Shown: positions 1-8,978, numbered from the stretch's first letter. The stretch is 64,000 nt of DNA from Burkholderiales bacterium (GCA_019634955.1 JAHCAK010000006.1:58183-122182); one strand, 5' to 3'. The notes: a model not told the origin generated them from the letters alone. Numbers and translations are program-made.

Positions 1-781
1 GTGCCCTGCCCGGGTTCGGCAGGCCGAGAAGGCTAGCCACGCGGCGCTGCGCCTCCGCGGCGACCTCGTGCCGCGTGAGCCCCGCGGGGTCCACCGGCTC
101 GGCGAAGGCCACGCGCACCACCGTCTCGCGCGTGCGGATCACCAGCCCCAGGGACTGCGCGAAGGAGAGGTCGCCCACGTAGGCCGCGGCCTTGAGCGGC
201 GAGCCGTCGGGGTGCTCGTAGCGCACGGCCGCGGGGTAGACGCGCGCCTGGTTGGCCACCGCCGGCTCGAAGAGCGAGCTGTGGAACTTGAGCAGGCGGT
301 CGCCTTCCGTGGTCGTCCCCTCGGGGAAGAGCCCCACGCACTCGCCCTCCGCGAGCGCGTCGTGCACGAGCGCGTTGATGCGCGCCGTGTCGTGGCGACG
401 CGCGCGGCGGATGAAGATCGTGCCGGAGCGTTCCGCGAGCCAGCCCGCGAGCGGCCAGTCGCGGATCTCGCTCTTGGCGATGAAGCGCGTGTGGCGCACC
501 GAGGCGATGGCGAAGATGTCGGCCCACGAGACGTGGTTGGCGGCGATCAGCGACCCGTGGCGCCCGCGCGGCGGCGGCCGGCCCTCGCAATGCACGCGGA
601 TGCCCAGGATCGCGAGGAGGTCCCGCGCCCAGCGCACCGCGATCTCGTGGCGGCGCGCCGTGTCGGCGCGCGGCCAGAGGAAGCGCAGCGTGAGGAAGCC
701 GCCGGCCACGTGCATGAGCAGCCTCGTCCAGCGCACGGCGCGCAGGAGCCGGGGGGTACGGGTGGATCGCAAGGGGAGCAC
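1..781 (-). CDS. olsA: PlsC-family acyltransferase, probable lyso-ornithine lipid acyltransferase (partial)
   Basis: The frame reads through the left edge without a stop, so the C-terminus is missing. The catalytic HX4D motif is in NHVSWADI, and FPEGTTTEGD supplies the second acyltransferase block, as in 1-acyl-glycerol-3-phosphate acyltransferases of the inner membrane. It lies 62 nt downstream of an OlsB-like gene on the same strand. In the OlsB/OlsA pathway OlsB N-acylates ornithine and OlsA adds the second acyl chain, so context favours OlsA over phosphatidate synthesis. I chose a GTG start (VLPLRSTRTPR) because an N-terminal hydrophobic stretch follows; a later ATG (MHVAGG) is possible. 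The family is secure; the exact substrate is inferred. Confidence 0.72.
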   Translation of the reverse strand, partial: MLPLRSTRTPRLLRAVRWTRLLMHVAGGFLTLRFLWPRADTARRHEIAVRWARDLLAILGIRVHCEGRPPPRGRHGSLIAANHVSWADIFAIASVRHTRFIAKSEIRDWPLAGWLAERSGTIFIRRARRHDTARINALVHDALAEGECVGLFPEGTTTEGDRLLKFHSSLFEPAVANQARVYPAAVRYEHPDGSPLKAAAYVGDLSFAQSLGLVIRTRETVVRVAFAEPVDPAGLTRHEVAAEAQRRVASLLGLPNPGRA

Positions 782-843
782 CTTGGCCGTTGGGGGCGGC
801 CCATTCTCCCACGGCGCACGCGCCGCGAAGGCGCGGTGCGGGC

Positions 844-1611
844 TCACGCGCACGCGGGCCCGGCGAGGAAGCGCGAGGCGTAGCGCGGGTCGAGGCGTTC
901 CAGCGGCAGGAGCATGAAGAGGTCGGCCGTGTTGAAATCCGGGTCCCACGCGGGCTCTCCGCACACCGAGGCGCCCGCGCGGGCGTAGCCCTTCACCAGC
1001 GGGGGCAGGCGCGCATCGGGCGCGGGATCGAGCGCGTCGAGCGGCAGCGGCAGCCGCGGGAAGACGCGCCACTGCGCGGGCGCGGCGTGCGTGGCGGCGA
1101 GCGAGCGATAGACGCCCGCGGCGACCCGCCCGCCGTCGGCAAGGCTCACCGAGGCGCAGCCCGCGAGGAAGCGGTGGCCCCCGGCGCGCATGTAGTCCGC
1201 GATGCCGCTCCAGAGGAGCGCGATCACGGCGCCGCCGCGGTGCTCCGGGTGCACGCAGGAGCGCCCCGCTTCCACGAGCCCGTCGCGCAGCGGCGCGAGG
1301 CGCGCGAGGTCGAACTCGCCCTCCGAGTAGAGGCCGCCCGCGCGCCGCGCGCCCTCGGGAGAGAGCAGCCGGTAGGTGCCCAGCACCTCGCCGGTGGCGT
1401 CGTCCCGCACGAGGAGGTGGTCGCAGAAATCGTCGAAGCGGTCGCGGTCGAGCCCCGGCTCGCCGGCGGCCAGGCGCGCGCCCATCTCGCCCGCGAACAC
1501 GCGGTGGCGCAGGTGCTGCGCCTCGGCGACCTCGCCCGGCGTGGCGGCCAGGCCCACGGAAAGCCGCCGCCCGGCCGGGCGCGCGGCGCGTTGCAGGACC
1601 TCGACTTGCAT
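844..1611 (-). CDS. olsB: OlsB-like ornithine N-acyltransferase
   Basis: A 255-residue GNAT-fold protein of the hemolysin/OlsB type. It has the acyl-transfer core around residues 30-130, including LRHRVFAGEMG, GTYRLLSPEGA and the SCVHPEHRGG acyl-carrier contact loop. Family members transfer a 3-hydroxyacyl group from ACP to ornithine, the first step of phosphorus-free ornithine lipids. The ATG was chosen because a GGGGGC purine run precedes it by a few bases; an in-frame TTG lies 18 nt upstream. The next gene is a PlsC-like acyltransferase, matching the second step of the pathway. Other GNAT acyltransferases of similar length exist, so the substrate rests on family and context. Confidence 0.75.
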   Translation of the reverse strand: MQVEVLQRAARPAGRRLSVGLAATPGEVAEAQHLRHRVFAGEMGARLAAGEPGLDRDRFDDFCDHLLVRDDATGEVLGTYRLLSPEGARRAGGLYSEGEFDLARLAPLRDGLVEAGRSCVHPEHRGGAVIALLWSGIADYMRAGGHRFLAGCASVSLADGGRVAAGVYRSLAATHAAPAQWRVFPRLPLPLDALDPAPDARLPPLVKGYARAGASVCGEPAWDPDFNTADLFMLLPLERLDPRYASRFLAGPACA

Positions 1612-1706
1612 GGTGCCCCCGTCTGGCAATCTGACGGGGGCAGGTTAGGCGGGCCGGGTGACTCCCCGGTGACGGTCACGTGACCGTTCGGTGATGGCCG
1701 CGATGG

Positions 1707-2171
1707 CTAGTGCGAGACGCGGGTCGCGCCGCGGCCGGAAAGGATGCGCACGCGGTCGCCGACGCGGAAGGTCTCGTCGGCCTCCTGCACGACGGCGATG
1801 TACTTGCCGCCGTCGAGCATCACGGTGATCTCGACGCCGTCGCGGAAGTTGGCGTCCTTCTCCACGGCCGAGCCGATGATGCCGCCGATCACGGCGCCGG
1901 CCACGGCGCCGGCCACCGAGCCGCGCCCGTGGCCCACGGTGCTGCCGGCGATGCCGCCCAGCACCGCGCCGGAAGTGGTGCCCACGCCCGTGTCGGTCGC
2001 GTTGATGCGCACGTTGCGGATCGACTCCACGACGCCGAAGCGCACCGACTGCTCCGTGCGCGTCTCGTAGCCGCGGTAATCCGCGCCGCCGCGCGGGGGC
2101 GCGGCGCAGCCCGCCACGCCCAGCAGCGCCACGGCGGCGACAGCGAGTCCCAGCGATTTCACCTGCAGCAT
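1707..2171 (-). CDS. Glycine-zipper outer-membrane lipoprotein (SlyB/PcP-like)
   Basis: A 154-residue lipoprotein. The signal peptide ends in the lipobox LGVAGC, with the lipidated cysteine at residue 22. The middle (about 75-115) is a glycine-zipper segment rich in GAVLGGIAG and GAVIGGIIGSA repeats, which in this family packs against or spans a membrane. The C-terminal part is a short beta-rich domain (FRVGDRVRIL). SlyB-like proteins stabilise the outer membrane, often under divalent-cation stress, but no regulator site is evident here. The start was set at the ATG preceded by GGAGAACG; a longer GTG-type reading adds 11 residues that would spoil the signal peptide. Confidence 0.75.
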   Translation of the reverse strand: MLQVKSLGLAVAAVALLGVAGCAAPPRGGADYRGYETRTEQSVRFGVVESIRNVRINATDTGVGTTSGAVLGGIAGSTVGHGRGSVAGAVAGAVIGGIIGSAVEKDANFRDGVEITVMLDGGKYIAVVQEADETFRVGDRVRILSGRGATRVSH

Positions 2172-2220
2172 CGTCGTTCTCCTTGGTCGTCGAATGCCCC
2201 GCACCCGGGGGATGCGGATC

Positions 2221-3153
2221 CTAGAGTTCCTCGCCGAACGCTTCCCGGAAGCGCCGGGCCACCTCGTCGCGGCCCACCGGGTGGTTCTGCCCGCCGCGGT
2301 GGGCGATCTTGATCGACCCCATCAAGGATGCCAGCCGTGCTGCCCGCCGCCAATCCCAGCCGCGGGCCATGCCATAGAGCAGCCCCGACCGGAAGGCATC
2401 CCCGCAGCCCGTCGGATCGACGAGGCTATCCGGTTTAACGGCCGGGACGCGAATCTGTTGACCGGCATGGAACACGTCCGCCCCCTCGGCCCCGCGGGTG
2501 ACCACCACGGCCTCGACGCGCCGGGCGAGCGCCTCGAGCGCCATTCCGGTCTTCTGTTCGACCAGGCGCGCCTCGTAGTCGTTCACCGTGAGGCAGCGGG
2601 CGCCGGCCAGCATCTCGAGGAGGTCCTCGCCGGAGAACATCGGCAGGCCCTGCCCGGGGTCGAGCACGTAGGGGATGCGCGCCGCGGCCAGGTCGCGGGC
2701 GTGCTCGACCATCCCCTGCCGCCCGTCGGGGGAGACGATGGCCAGGCGCACGCCGCTCGTGTCGGCCACGCGGTTCAGGTGCGAGTGCGACATCGCGCCC
2801 GGGTGGAAGGCGGTGATCTGGTTGTCGTCGATGTCGGTCGTGATGAAGGCCTGCGCGGTGAACTCCTCCGGCAGCCGGCGCACGTGCTGCCTCGAGAGCC
2901 CCAGCTTCTCCATGCGCCGCTCGTAGGGCTCGAAGTCGTGGCCGACGGTGGCCATCACCAGCGGCTCCTCGCCGAGGAGCTTGAGCCCGTAGGCGATGTT
3001 GCCCGCGCAGCCGCCGAACTCGCGGCGCAGGTCGGGCACCAGGAACGCGACGTTCAGGATGTGGATCTGGTCGGGGAGGATGTGGTTCTTGAATTGGTCG
3101 CGAAACACCATGATGGTGTCGTACGCGATGGAGCCGCAGACCAGGATCGACAT
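2221..3153 (-). CDS. PfkB-family carbohydrate/nucleoside kinase (adenosine-kinase-like)
   Basis: A 310-residue ribokinase-fold kinase. The N-terminal family signature is EFGGCAGNIAYGL (about 46-58). The C-terminal signature DPTGCGDAFRSG carries the catalytic aspartate, with Cys in place of the usual Ala of GAGD. Members phosphorylate sugars or nucleosides with ATP in the cytoplasm. The substrate here is not identifiable; adenosine-kinase-like assignment rests on overall resemblance. The gene lies between a zinc-ribbon membrane protein and the lipoprotein gene, all on the minus strand, and may be the distal part of the prmA transcript, with a 56-nt gap upstream. Confidence 0.8.
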   Translation of the reverse strand: MSILVCGSIAYDTIMVFRDQFKNHILPDQIHILNVAFLVPDLRREFGGCAGNIAYGLKLLGEEPLVMATVGHDFEPYERRMEKLGLSRQHVRRLPEEFTAQAFITTDIDDNQITAFHPGAMSHSHLNRVADTSGVRLAIVSPDGRQGMVEHARDLAAARIPYVLDPGQGLPMFSGEDLLEMLAGARCLTVNDYEARLVEQKTGMALEALARRVEAVVVTRGAEGADVFHAGQQIRVPAVKPDSLVDPTGCGDAFRSGLLYGMARGWDWRRAARLASLMGSIKIAHRGGQNHPVGRDEVARRFREAFGEEL

Positions 3154-3209
3154 GCGAGGGGTTCGGGGGGAAGGGAGGCGCGATTATACCGGCGGGCCGC
3201 GGCCCCGCC

Positions 3210-4172
3210 CTACGGGTAGAAGAGCAGCAGCTCGTAGCCCGTCGGGCGCGTGGATCCCGTCTCCAGGCGCACGCTCACGAGCACCTCGGCGCCGCCGGCG
3301 AGCACCTCGCCGGCCACGGGGGCGCGGCCGAGGTAGTCCGACGGCCGCAGCACGCGCCGGATCGCCGTCTGCCCGCTGATGTCGGTGAGCGTGAGCTCGA
3401 GGTGGGGGAACTCCTGCGCGGCACCGGAGAGGTTGCGGATGCGCGCCTGCAACGCGATCTGGCCGGGCTTGCCGGGCACCTCCAGCAACTCGGAGTCCTC
3501 GAGCTTGAGCGCCGCCTCGTCGTTCACCCACGGCACCGTGCAGCCGGCGCGGGCGCACACCGACTCGAGGACGGGCCTGAGCGGCGGGTACTGTTGCGCG
3601 AGGCGCGCGCGCCAGTGGTAGGCGGCCTGCAGGCCCAGCACGAGCAGCAGGAACGCCACGCCGAACGACCATGCGCGCGACGGCCGTGCGGGCGGCGGCG
3701 GCTCGAGGGGCGGTTCCCAGGCTTCGGCGGGGGGAGCAGGCTCGGGCGCCGGGGCCTCGGCCGGCGGGGCCGGCGGCCCCTGCGGAGCCCGTGCCGGCAA
3801 GGGCTCGGCTGGCGGCGCCGGCTCGGCGTTCTCGAGCAGCAGGTCGGGCACGTCCGGAAGGTCGGCGAGCTGCGGAAGCTCCGGCGCGGGCGGCGCGCGG
3901 GTCACCCGTGCGGGCTGGGCGGTGCCGACGCGGCTGCCGAAATCGACGTCGGCCAGGTCGGCGACGGGGTCGGGGTGGGGCTGCGGCGACTGCGCCGCGC
4001 GCGCGGCGAGCAGGCGCGCACCGGTGTCGTCGCCCGGGAAGCGCTCGAGCGCCTCGAAGCCGTTGAACACCTCGTGGCACTGCCCGCAGCGCACCTGGCC
4101 CTGGCGCAGGTTCAGCTGTTCGGGCGTGACCCGGAAGCGCGCGCCGCAGTGCTTGCAGGTGGTGACGAGCAC
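3210..4172 (-). CDS. Zinc-ribbon (MJ0042-type) DUF3426 membrane protein
   Basis: A 320-residue protein in three parts. The N-terminal zinc ribbon has two CxxC knuckles (CKHCGARF and CGQCHEVF, residues 7-35). A long proline/alanine linker follows (about 60-180). Then comes one transmembrane segment (AFLLLVLGLQAAYHW) and a C-terminal DUF3426 domain (about 220-320) with RIRNLSG and SDYLGR. Such proteins commonly sit next to prmA in betaproteobacteria; no function is established to my knowledge. The gene begins two bases after the prmA stop, so it is surely co-transcribed with it. A role coupling a cytoplasmic zinc finger to a periplasmic domain is only a suggestion from topology. Confidence 0.8.
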   Translation of the reverse strand: MLVTTCKHCGARFRVTPEQLNLRQGQVRCGQCHEVFNGFEALERFPGDDTGARLLAARAAQSPQPHPDPVADLADVDFGSRVGTAQPARVTRAPPAPELPQLADLPDVPDLLLENAEPAPPAEPLPARAPQGPPAPPAEAPAPEPAPPAEAWEPPLEPPPPARPSRAWSFGVAFLLLVLGLQAAYHWRARLAQQYPPLRPVLESVCARAGCTVPWVNDEAALKLEDSELLEVPGKPGQIALQARIRNLSGAAQEFPHLELTLTDISGQTAIRRVLRPSDYLGRAPVAGEVLAGGAEVLVSVRLETGSTRPTGYELLLFYP

Positions 4173-4174
4173 GG

Positions 4175-5071
4175 TCAGCCCCGGCCCCGGCGCGTGCCGG
4201 CGAGGCAGGCCCAGTCGCCCTCGGTGGCCTCGACGGCCATCGCGAACCAGGGCTCGTAGGCGGCCAGCACCTCGCCCGCCTGGCCCGCGAGGACGCCGGA
4301 GAGGGCGATGCGCCCGCCGGGGCGCGTGTGGGAAGCGAGCAGCGGAGCCAGCATGCGCAGCGGGTTGGCGAGGATGTTGGCGACGGTGAGGTCGGCTTCG
4401 AGCGCGAGAGGCGCATCGGCCGCGAGCGCCTCGACGGCGACCGCGTTGGCCGACGCATTATAACGAGCGGCTTCCAGCGCCAGCGGGTCGATGTCCACGG
4501 CCACGGCGCGCGCCGCGCCCAGCTTCATCGCCGCGATGGCGAGGATGCCCGAGCCGCACCCGTAGTCGAGCACGGCCTCGTCGCCGCGCACCTCGCGCTC
4601 GAGCCACGCGAGGACGAGCCGCGTCGTGGGGTGGCTGCCGGTGCCGAAGGCGGCGCCCGGGTCGAGCACGATGTTCACGGCGCCCGCGTCGGGCGCCTCG
4701 TGCCAGGTCGGCACGATCCAGAGGCGCCGGCCGGCCCGGATGGGTTCGAACTGGCGCTGCGTCTCGCGCACCCAGTCGGTGTCCTCGAGGCGGTCGATGG
4801 CGGCGGGCTCGAGCAGGGCGCAACCCGCCTCGGCGAGGGCGGCCTCGAGGAGCGCGCGCGCGTCGGCGCCCTCGGGCAGCAACGCCACCAGCCGGCAGCG
4901 CGGCCACACGGCCGCGTCGGCGCCGGGCTCGGCGAAGATCGCGCTCTCGGCGGCGGTGCCGGCGTCGGCGTCGGTGGTCTCGGTCGAGACGGCGCCCGCG
5001 GCTTCCAGCGCCTCGGCGAGGGCGCCCGCCCCGGTGCCGGGTACGACGGCGGCGAGGCGCTGCCAGGCCAT
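4175..5071 (-). CDS. prmA: Ribosomal protein L11 methyltransferase PrmA
   Basis: A 298-residue SAM-dependent methyltransferase that trimethylates ribosomal protein L11. The N-terminal substrate-recognition domain (1-120) is followed by the FGTGSHPTT block, the SAM motif DYGCGSGILAIAA and the catalytic-region motif VANILANPL. Length matches the family. The ATG follows the accC stop by 14 nt and the downstream zinc-ribbon gene starts two bases after its own stop, so it is an internal gene of the acc transcript. The accC-prmA-zinc-ribbon order is a common betaproteobacterial arrangement, which supports the assignment. Confidence 0.95.
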   Translation of the reverse strand: MAWQRLAAVVPGTGAGALAEALEAAGAVSTETTDADAGTAAESAIFAEPGADAAVWPRCRLVALLPEGADARALLEAALAEAGCALLEPAAIDRLEDTDWVRETQRQFEPIRAGRRLWIVPTWHEAPDAGAVNIVLDPGAAFGTGSHPTTRLVLAWLEREVRGDEAVLDYGCGSGILAIAAMKLGAARAVAVDIDPLALEAARYNASANAVAVEALAADAPLALEADLTVANILANPLRMLAPLLASHTRPGGRIALSGVLAGQAGEVLAAYEPWFAMAVEATEGDWACLAGTRRGRG

Positions 5072-5085
5072 GGCGGGCGGCGGCC

Positions 5086-6450
5086 TCAGGCTTCCGACTG
5101 GATCTGCTTCAGCGCCGCCATCTTCTCCTCGAGGTAGTGGATGCTCATCCCGCCGGCGATGAAGGCGGCGTCGTTCATGAGCTCCTGGTGCAGGGGGATG
5201 TTGGTCTGGATCCCCTCGATCACCATCTCGGAAAGCGCGATGCGCATGCGCGCGATGGCCTGCTCGCGCGTGTCGCCGTGGGCGATGAGCTTGCCCACGA
5301 GCGAGTCGTAGTGCGGCGGCACGTAGTAGTTGGCGTAGGCGTGGGAGTCGTAGCGGATGCCGGGGCCGCCCGGCGTGTGGTACTGGGTGATTCGCCCCGG
5401 CGACGGGACGAAGGTCACCGGGTTCTCGGCGTTGATGCGGCACTCGATCGCGTGGCCGCGCTTCACGATGTCGCGCTGCCGGTAGCGCAGCTTCATGCCG
5501 GCGGCCACCCGGATCTGCTCCTGCACGATGTCGATGCCGGTCACCATCTCCGTCACCGGGTGCTCGACCTGCACGCGCGTGTTCATCTCGATGAAGTAGA
5601 ACTCGTCCGCCTCGTAGAGGAACTCGAAGGTGCCCGCGCCGCGGTAGCCGAGCTTGCGGCAGGCCTCCGCGCAGCGCTCGCCGATCCGCTCGATGAGGCG
5701 CGGCTTGATGCCGGGGGCCGGCGCCTCCTCGATGATCTTCTGGTGGCGGCGCTGCATCGAGCAGTCGCGCTCGCCCAGGTAGATGGCGCCGCGGTGCTCG
5801 TCGGCGAGCACCTGGATCTCGACGTGGCGCGGGTTCTCGAGGAACTTCTCGAGGTAGACGGTGGGGTTGCCGAAGGCGTTCTGCGCCTCGGCGCGCGTGG
5901 TGTTCACGGCGTTGATGAGCGCGGCCTCGGTGTGCACGACGCGCATGCCGCGCCCGCCGCCGCCGCCGGAGGCCTTGATGATCACCGGGTAGCCCACCTG
6001 GGCGGCGAGCCGCCGGATCTCCTTGGGGTCGTCCGGGAGCGCGCCCTCGGAGCCCGGCACGCAGGGCACGCCCACGCGCTTCATGGCGGCCTTGGCGGCC
6101 ACCTTGTCGCCCATGGTGCGGATGGAGGCCGCCGTGGGCCCGATGAAGACGAAGCCGGAGTTCTCCACGCGCTCGGCGAAGTCGGCGTTCTCCGAAAGGA
6201 AGCCGTAGCCCGGGTGGATGGCCTGCGCGTCGGTGACCTCCGCCGCGCTGATGATGGCCGGGATGTTGAGGTAGCTGTCGCGCGAGGGAGGCGGCCCGAT
6301 GCACACGCTCTCGTCGGCGAGCATCACGTACTTCGCGTCGGCGTCGGCCTCCGAGTGGATCGCCACCGTCTTGATGCCCATCTCGCGGCAGGCGCGCTGG
6401 ATGCGAAGCGCGATCTCGCCGCGGTTGGCGATGAGGATCTTCTCGAACAT
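5086..6450 (-). CDS. accC: Biotin carboxylase subunit of acetyl-CoA carboxylase
   Basis: A 454-residue ATP-grasp enzyme that carboxylates biotin on AccB, the first step of fatty acid synthesis. Landmarks are [17 protein letters not shown] at the N-terminus, the glycine-rich ATP loop [23 protein letters not shown], and the catalytic [13 protein letters not shown] with [11 protein letters not shown]. The start was placed at MFEK, as in the family; the frame also has an upstream GTG touching the accB stop. It is translated about 20 nt after accB and followed closely by prmA, so AccB and AccC are made in step. Confidence 0.97.
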   Translation of the reverse strand: MFEKILIANRGEIALRIQRACREMGIKTVAIHSEADADAKYVMLADESVCIGPPPSRDSYLNIPAIISAAEVTDAQAIHPGYGFLSENADFAERVENSGFVFIGPTAASIRTMGDKVAAKAAMKRVGVPCVPGSEGALPDDPKEIRRLAAQVGYPVIIKASGGGGGRGMRVVHTEAALINAVNTTRAEAQNAFGNPTVYLEKFLENPRHVEIQVLADEHRGAIYLGERDCSMQRRHQKIIEEAPAPGIKPRLIERIGERCAEACRKLGYRGAGTFEFLYEADEFYFIEMNTRVQVEHPVTEMVTGIDIVQEQIRVAAGMKLRYRQRDIVKRGHAIECRINAENPVTFVPSPGRITQYHTPGGPGIRYDSHAYANYYVPPHYDSLVGKLIAHGDTREQAIARMRIALSEMVIEGIQTNIPLHQELMNDAAFIAGGMSIHYLEEKMAALKQIQSEA

Positions 6451-6470
6451 CTTCGGTATGGCGAGGGGCA

Positions 6471-6926
6471 CTACTCGATCACGAAGAGGGGCTGGCCGTA
6501 CTCGACGGGCTGGCCGTTCTCCACGAGGATGGCCTTGACCGTGCCGGCGGCGTCGCTCTCGATCTCGTTCAGCAGCTTCATCGCCTCGATGATGCAGAGC
6601 GTCTGGCCCTTGGCGACGGCCTGGCCCACCTCGACGAAGGACGGGGCGCCCGGCGAGGGCGAGCGGTAGAAGGTGCCGACCATCGGCGACTTGAGGGTGT
6701 GCCCGGCGGGGGCGGGCGGGGTCTCGGGCGCAGCCGGGGCCGCGGCGGCGGCCGGCGCGCCGGGCGCGGCCATCATGGCCATCTGCGGGTGGGTGGCCAT
6801 CACCATCGGGGCGCCGGTCCCGGCGCGGCTGATGCGCACGCGCTCCTCGCCCTCGGTGATCTCCAGCTCGCCGATGCCCGACTCCTGCACCAGGTCGATG
6901 AGCTTCTTCAGCTTCCTCAGGTCCAT
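6471..6926 (-). CDS. accB: Biotin carboxyl carrier protein of acetyl-CoA carboxylase
   Basis: A 151-residue biotin carrier. The N-terminal helix ([17 protein letters not shown]) is followed by an Ala/Pro-rich flexible linker (about 50-75). The biotinyl domain carries EAMKL with the biotinylated lysine at residue 117, and ends [11 protein letters not shown]. It ferries carboxyl groups between AccC and the carboxyltransferase. The gene lies between aroQ (24 nt upstream) and accC (20 nt downstream), forming the common aroQ-accB-accC order. The ATG is the only sensible start. Confidence 0.97.
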   Translation of the reverse strand: MDLRKLKKLIDLVQESGIGELEITEGEERVRISRAGTGAPMVMATHPQMAMMAAPGAPAAAAAPAAPETPPAPAGHTLKSPMVGTFYRSPSPGAPSFVEVGQAVAKGQTLCIIEAMKLLNEIESDAAGTVKAILVENGQPVEYGQPLFVIE

Positions 6927-6949
6927 CGCGGGTCTCCGGGGCGCGGCCC

Positions 6950-7399
6950 TCAGCCCTTCGTGGGGGCCAGGCGCGCCAGGGCGGCTTCCATCGCCAGCTC
7001 GTAGCCCTGCGCGCCCAGCCCGGAGATCACGCCGACCGCCAGGTCGGTGAAGTAGGAGTGCTTCCGGAAGGGCTCGCGGGCGTGGACATTGGAGAGGTGG
7101 ACCTCGATGAACGGGATCGCGACCGCCGCAAGGGCGTCTCTCAGCGCCACGCTGGTGTGGGTAAATGCCGCAGGATTGATGATGATGAATGCCGTTTCGT
7201 CGCTTTTCGCCGCATGAATGCGCTCGATGAGCGGCGCCTCGGCGTTGCTCTGGAAGGTCCGGACGACCACCCCCGCCGCCTTGCCGCGCTCGGCGAGCTT
7301 GCGGTCGATGTCCGCCAGGGTCACGCGGCCGTAGATCTCCGGCTCGCGGGTTCCCAGCAGGTTGAGGTTGGGTCCGTGGAGAACGAGGATTCCGGACAT
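6950..7399 (-). CDS. aroQ: Type II 3-dehydroquinate dehydratase
   Basis: A 149-residue enzyme that dehydrates 3-dehydroquinate to 3-dehydroshikimate in the shikimate pathway. It has the N-terminal signature [19 protein letters not shown] with the catalytic Tyr, the [11 protein letters not shown] block, and [17 protein letters not shown] with the active-site His. Length is typical for this dodecameric enzyme. The ATG at MSGILVLHG was chosen over an upstream in-frame start because it sits directly before the conserved beta strand. It is the first gene of the aroQ-accB-accC-prmA transcript, with a plausible promoter just upstream. Confidence 0.96.
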   Translation of the reverse strand: MSGILVLHGPNLNLLGTREPEIYGRVTLADIDRKLAERGKAAGVVVRTFQSNAEAPLIERIHAAKSDETAFIIINPAAFTHTSVALRDALAAVAIPFIEVHLSNVHAREPFRKHSYFTDLAVGVISGLGAQGYELAMEAALARLAPTKG

Positions 7400-7427
7400 G
7401 GCCAACGAGTTTGCCGGATGAGCGCGC

Positions 7428-7456
7428 AAGATGTCCAGCGTTCGCCGAAGTTGCAA
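7428..7456 (-). promoter_or_regulatory. Predicted sigma-70 promoter of aroQ-accBC-prmA
   Basis: On the minus strand TTGCAA (-35) and CATCTT (-10) are separated by 17 bases, ending about 29 nt before the aroQ ATG. Spacing is ideal and the -35 is good, the -10 modest. It lies in the only sizeable gap upstream of aroQ (7400-7591). Confidence 0.4.
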
Positions 7457-7591
7457 TACGCGGCGCGGTGTGTCGGGGGGCGGCGACCGGAGGCCGGCAC
7501 GATTCGCGCTTGTCGGCGGCGCCCGGGTCTTGCTGGCAACTGCAAATTCGTTTTTTTCGCCGGAGTTGGCGAAATTTAAATGAATATGCGG

Positions 7592-8137
7592 CTATTTTCC
7601 CGTAATGGCCACCAGCCGGGATTCCAGCGCATCCTCGTGGTAGACCCCGATCCGCGACTCGATCACCCGGCCCTGGCCGTCGAGCAGGACCGTGTGCGGC
7701 AGCACGCCGAGGCGGTTGCCGAGGCGGCGGGAGAGGTCCATGACCTGCGCCTCGCCCAGCCAGAGCGGGTAGTTCACGCCCAGTTCGCGGCCGAAAGCGG
7801 CCACTTTCGCCGCGTCGTCCTGGGCCAGCCCGACGAACTGCACGCCGCGGTCCTTCCACCGCGCCTGCAGCTTCACGAATCCCGGCATTTCCTCGCGGCA
7901 GGGCGTGCACCAGGTCGCCCAGAAGTTCACCACCAGCACCTTGCCCGCGAACTGGCCGAGCACCTGGGCACGGCCTTCGCCGTCGGTGAAGGGCGCGGCG
8001 AGGATCGCGGCCGGGCTCGCCTCCACCGGGCCGGCCTCGAGGGCGGGCGGGCTGGCGCTGCGCCCGGCGAGGAGCAGCGACACGCCGGCCAGCGCCGCGA
8101 GCAGGGCCACGCCCGCGAGCGGAAGCCAGCCCTTCAT
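7592..8137 (-). CDS. TlpA-family periplasmic thioredoxin-like protein
   Basis: A 181-residue membrane-anchored thiol oxidoreductase. One N-terminal transmembrane segment (about 5-26) is followed by a thioredoxin fold with the redox motif [17 protein letters not shown] and the cis-Pro region LGVLPHTVL. Family members reduce disulfides in the periplasm, for example during cytochrome c assembly. Its ATG overlaps the stop of the upstream DsbD-alpha-like gene (ATGA), so the two are translationally coupled and probably work together. No transmembrane electron-transfer domain of DsbD/CcdA type is encoded next to it, so the electron source must lie elsewhere. Confidence 0.85.
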   Translation of the reverse strand: MKGWLPLAGVALLAALAGVSLLLAGRSASPPALEAGPVEASPAAILAAPFTDGEGRAQVLGQFAGKVLVVNFWATWCTPCREEMPGFVKLQARWKDRGVQFVGLAQDDAAKVAAFGRELGVNYPLWLGEAQVMDLSRRLGNRLGVLPHTVLLDGQGRVIESRIGVYHEDALESRLVAITGK

Positions 8138-8646
8138 CGCGGCAACCCGCGCGGCGGCTCCTGCGCCGGGAGGTCCATCACCCGGTAGCCCGGCGGGATG
8201 TTCACGACGACTTCCTGCGGGAAGGGCGAGTAGCACAGGCGCTCTTCCGCGCACCCCTGCGCCGTGATTTTCACCTTGTAGCGGCCGGGTTTGGCGATGC
8301 TCACGGCAAATGGGAGGTGGATCGTCACGCGATCGCGGAAGATCGCCGACTTTCCAAGGAACGGATCGTCGATTTCGATGCCCTTGGGCATCTCCGGCGG
8401 CCCCACGAGGAACGCCGGCGGCGTCACCTCGAAGCGCAACCGGTTGCGGTAGAGGTAGTAGCCGGGCTCGATGCGGTACTCGACGTCGATGCCGTGGCGC
8501 TCGCCGCCGGGGGCCGAGGGCAGCGTGGCCACGAGCCGCGCGGTGGGCACGAAGGCCTTGTCGGGATCCAGCGGCTCGTCGGCCGGCGCGGCGGCGAGGC
8601 AGGCGCCGGCGAGTGCGGCGGCGGCGAGGAGGGCGAGGCGTCTCAT
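8134..8646 (-). CDS. Stand-alone DsbD alpha (N-terminal) domain protein
   Basis: A 170-residue secreted protein. A signal peptide (1-25) precedes an immunoglobulin-like fold matching the N-terminal domain of DsbD, including [18 protein letters not shown] and the redox cysteine loop [14 protein letters not shown]. In complete DsbD this domain passes electrons from the membrane domain to periplasmic partners. Here the protein stops after the alpha domain; the membrane beta domain and the gamma domain are absent. It overlaps cutA upstream and the TlpA-like gene downstream, each by four bases. In many betaproteobacteria a full dsbD follows cutA, so this looks like a reduced version of that locus. 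Confidence 0.82.
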   Translation of the reverse strand: MRRLALLAAAALAGACLAAAPADEPLDPDKAFVPTARLVATLPSAPGGERHGIDVEYRIEPGYYLYRNRLRFEVTPPAFLVGPPEMPKGIEIDDPFLGKSAIFRDRVTIHLPFAVSIAKPGRYKVKITAQGCAEERLCYSPFPQEVVVNIPPGYRVMDLPAQEPPRGLPR

Positions 8647-8978
8647 GGGGTGGCGTCGTCGGAAGGCTTGCATTCGTCCCCGATCCACCCCAGATAGTTC
8701 TCCAGGCCCCGCTCGATCGGCAGCGCGATGATCTCGGGAAGCTCATACGGGTGATTGGCGACGATCGCCCGCTCGAGATCGGCGTAGCGGTCGGTGGTGG
8801 ACTTGATGAGGACGGGCACCTCGCGGGCCTCCTCCTCGCGGCCTTCCCAGCGGTAGAAGGAGGTCGCCGGGGCGAGGACGTTCACGCAGGCCGCCACGCG
8901 CAGGCGGACGAGCGCGCGCGCGAGATTGAAAGCCGACTCGGAGTCGGGTAGGTTTGTCAGGACGGCGATGGCACCCAT
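8643..8978 (-). CDS. cutA: CutA1 divalent-cation tolerance protein
   Basis: A 111-residue CutA1 homologue. It begins with the VLTNLPDSESAFNLARALV block, has ACVNVLAPATSFYRWEG with the conserved Cys, and ends in the HPYELPEIIALPI signature followed by YLGWI. CutA1 forms trimers and has been linked to divalent cation tolerance, although the molecular role is unclear. Its stop overlaps the next ATG by four bases, starting a tightly coupled cutA/DsbD-alpha/TlpA-like operon. Divergent fxsA begins 57 nt away, so the promoters share a short intergenic space. Confidence 0.93.
   Translation of the reverse strand: MGAIAVLTNLPDSESAFNLARALVRLRVAACVNVLAPATSFYRWEGREEEAREVPVLIKSTTDRYADLERAIVANHPYELPEIIALPIERGLENYLGWIGDECKPSDDATP

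Noticed and set aside
2304..2324. TTGAT/ATCAA inverted repeat
   Set aside because: It lies inside the PfkB kinase gene and the spacer is 7 nt rather than 4, so it is not an FNR-type box.
4690..4706. CTGGCACG sequence resembling a -24 element on the minus strand
   Set aside because: It is inside prmA and has no -12 half at the correct distance.
7550..7580. TTTCGCC/GGCGAAA hairpin after the TlpA-like gene
   Set aside because: On the minus strand, the direction of the gene, it is followed by A rather than T, so it is not a convincing terminator for that operon.
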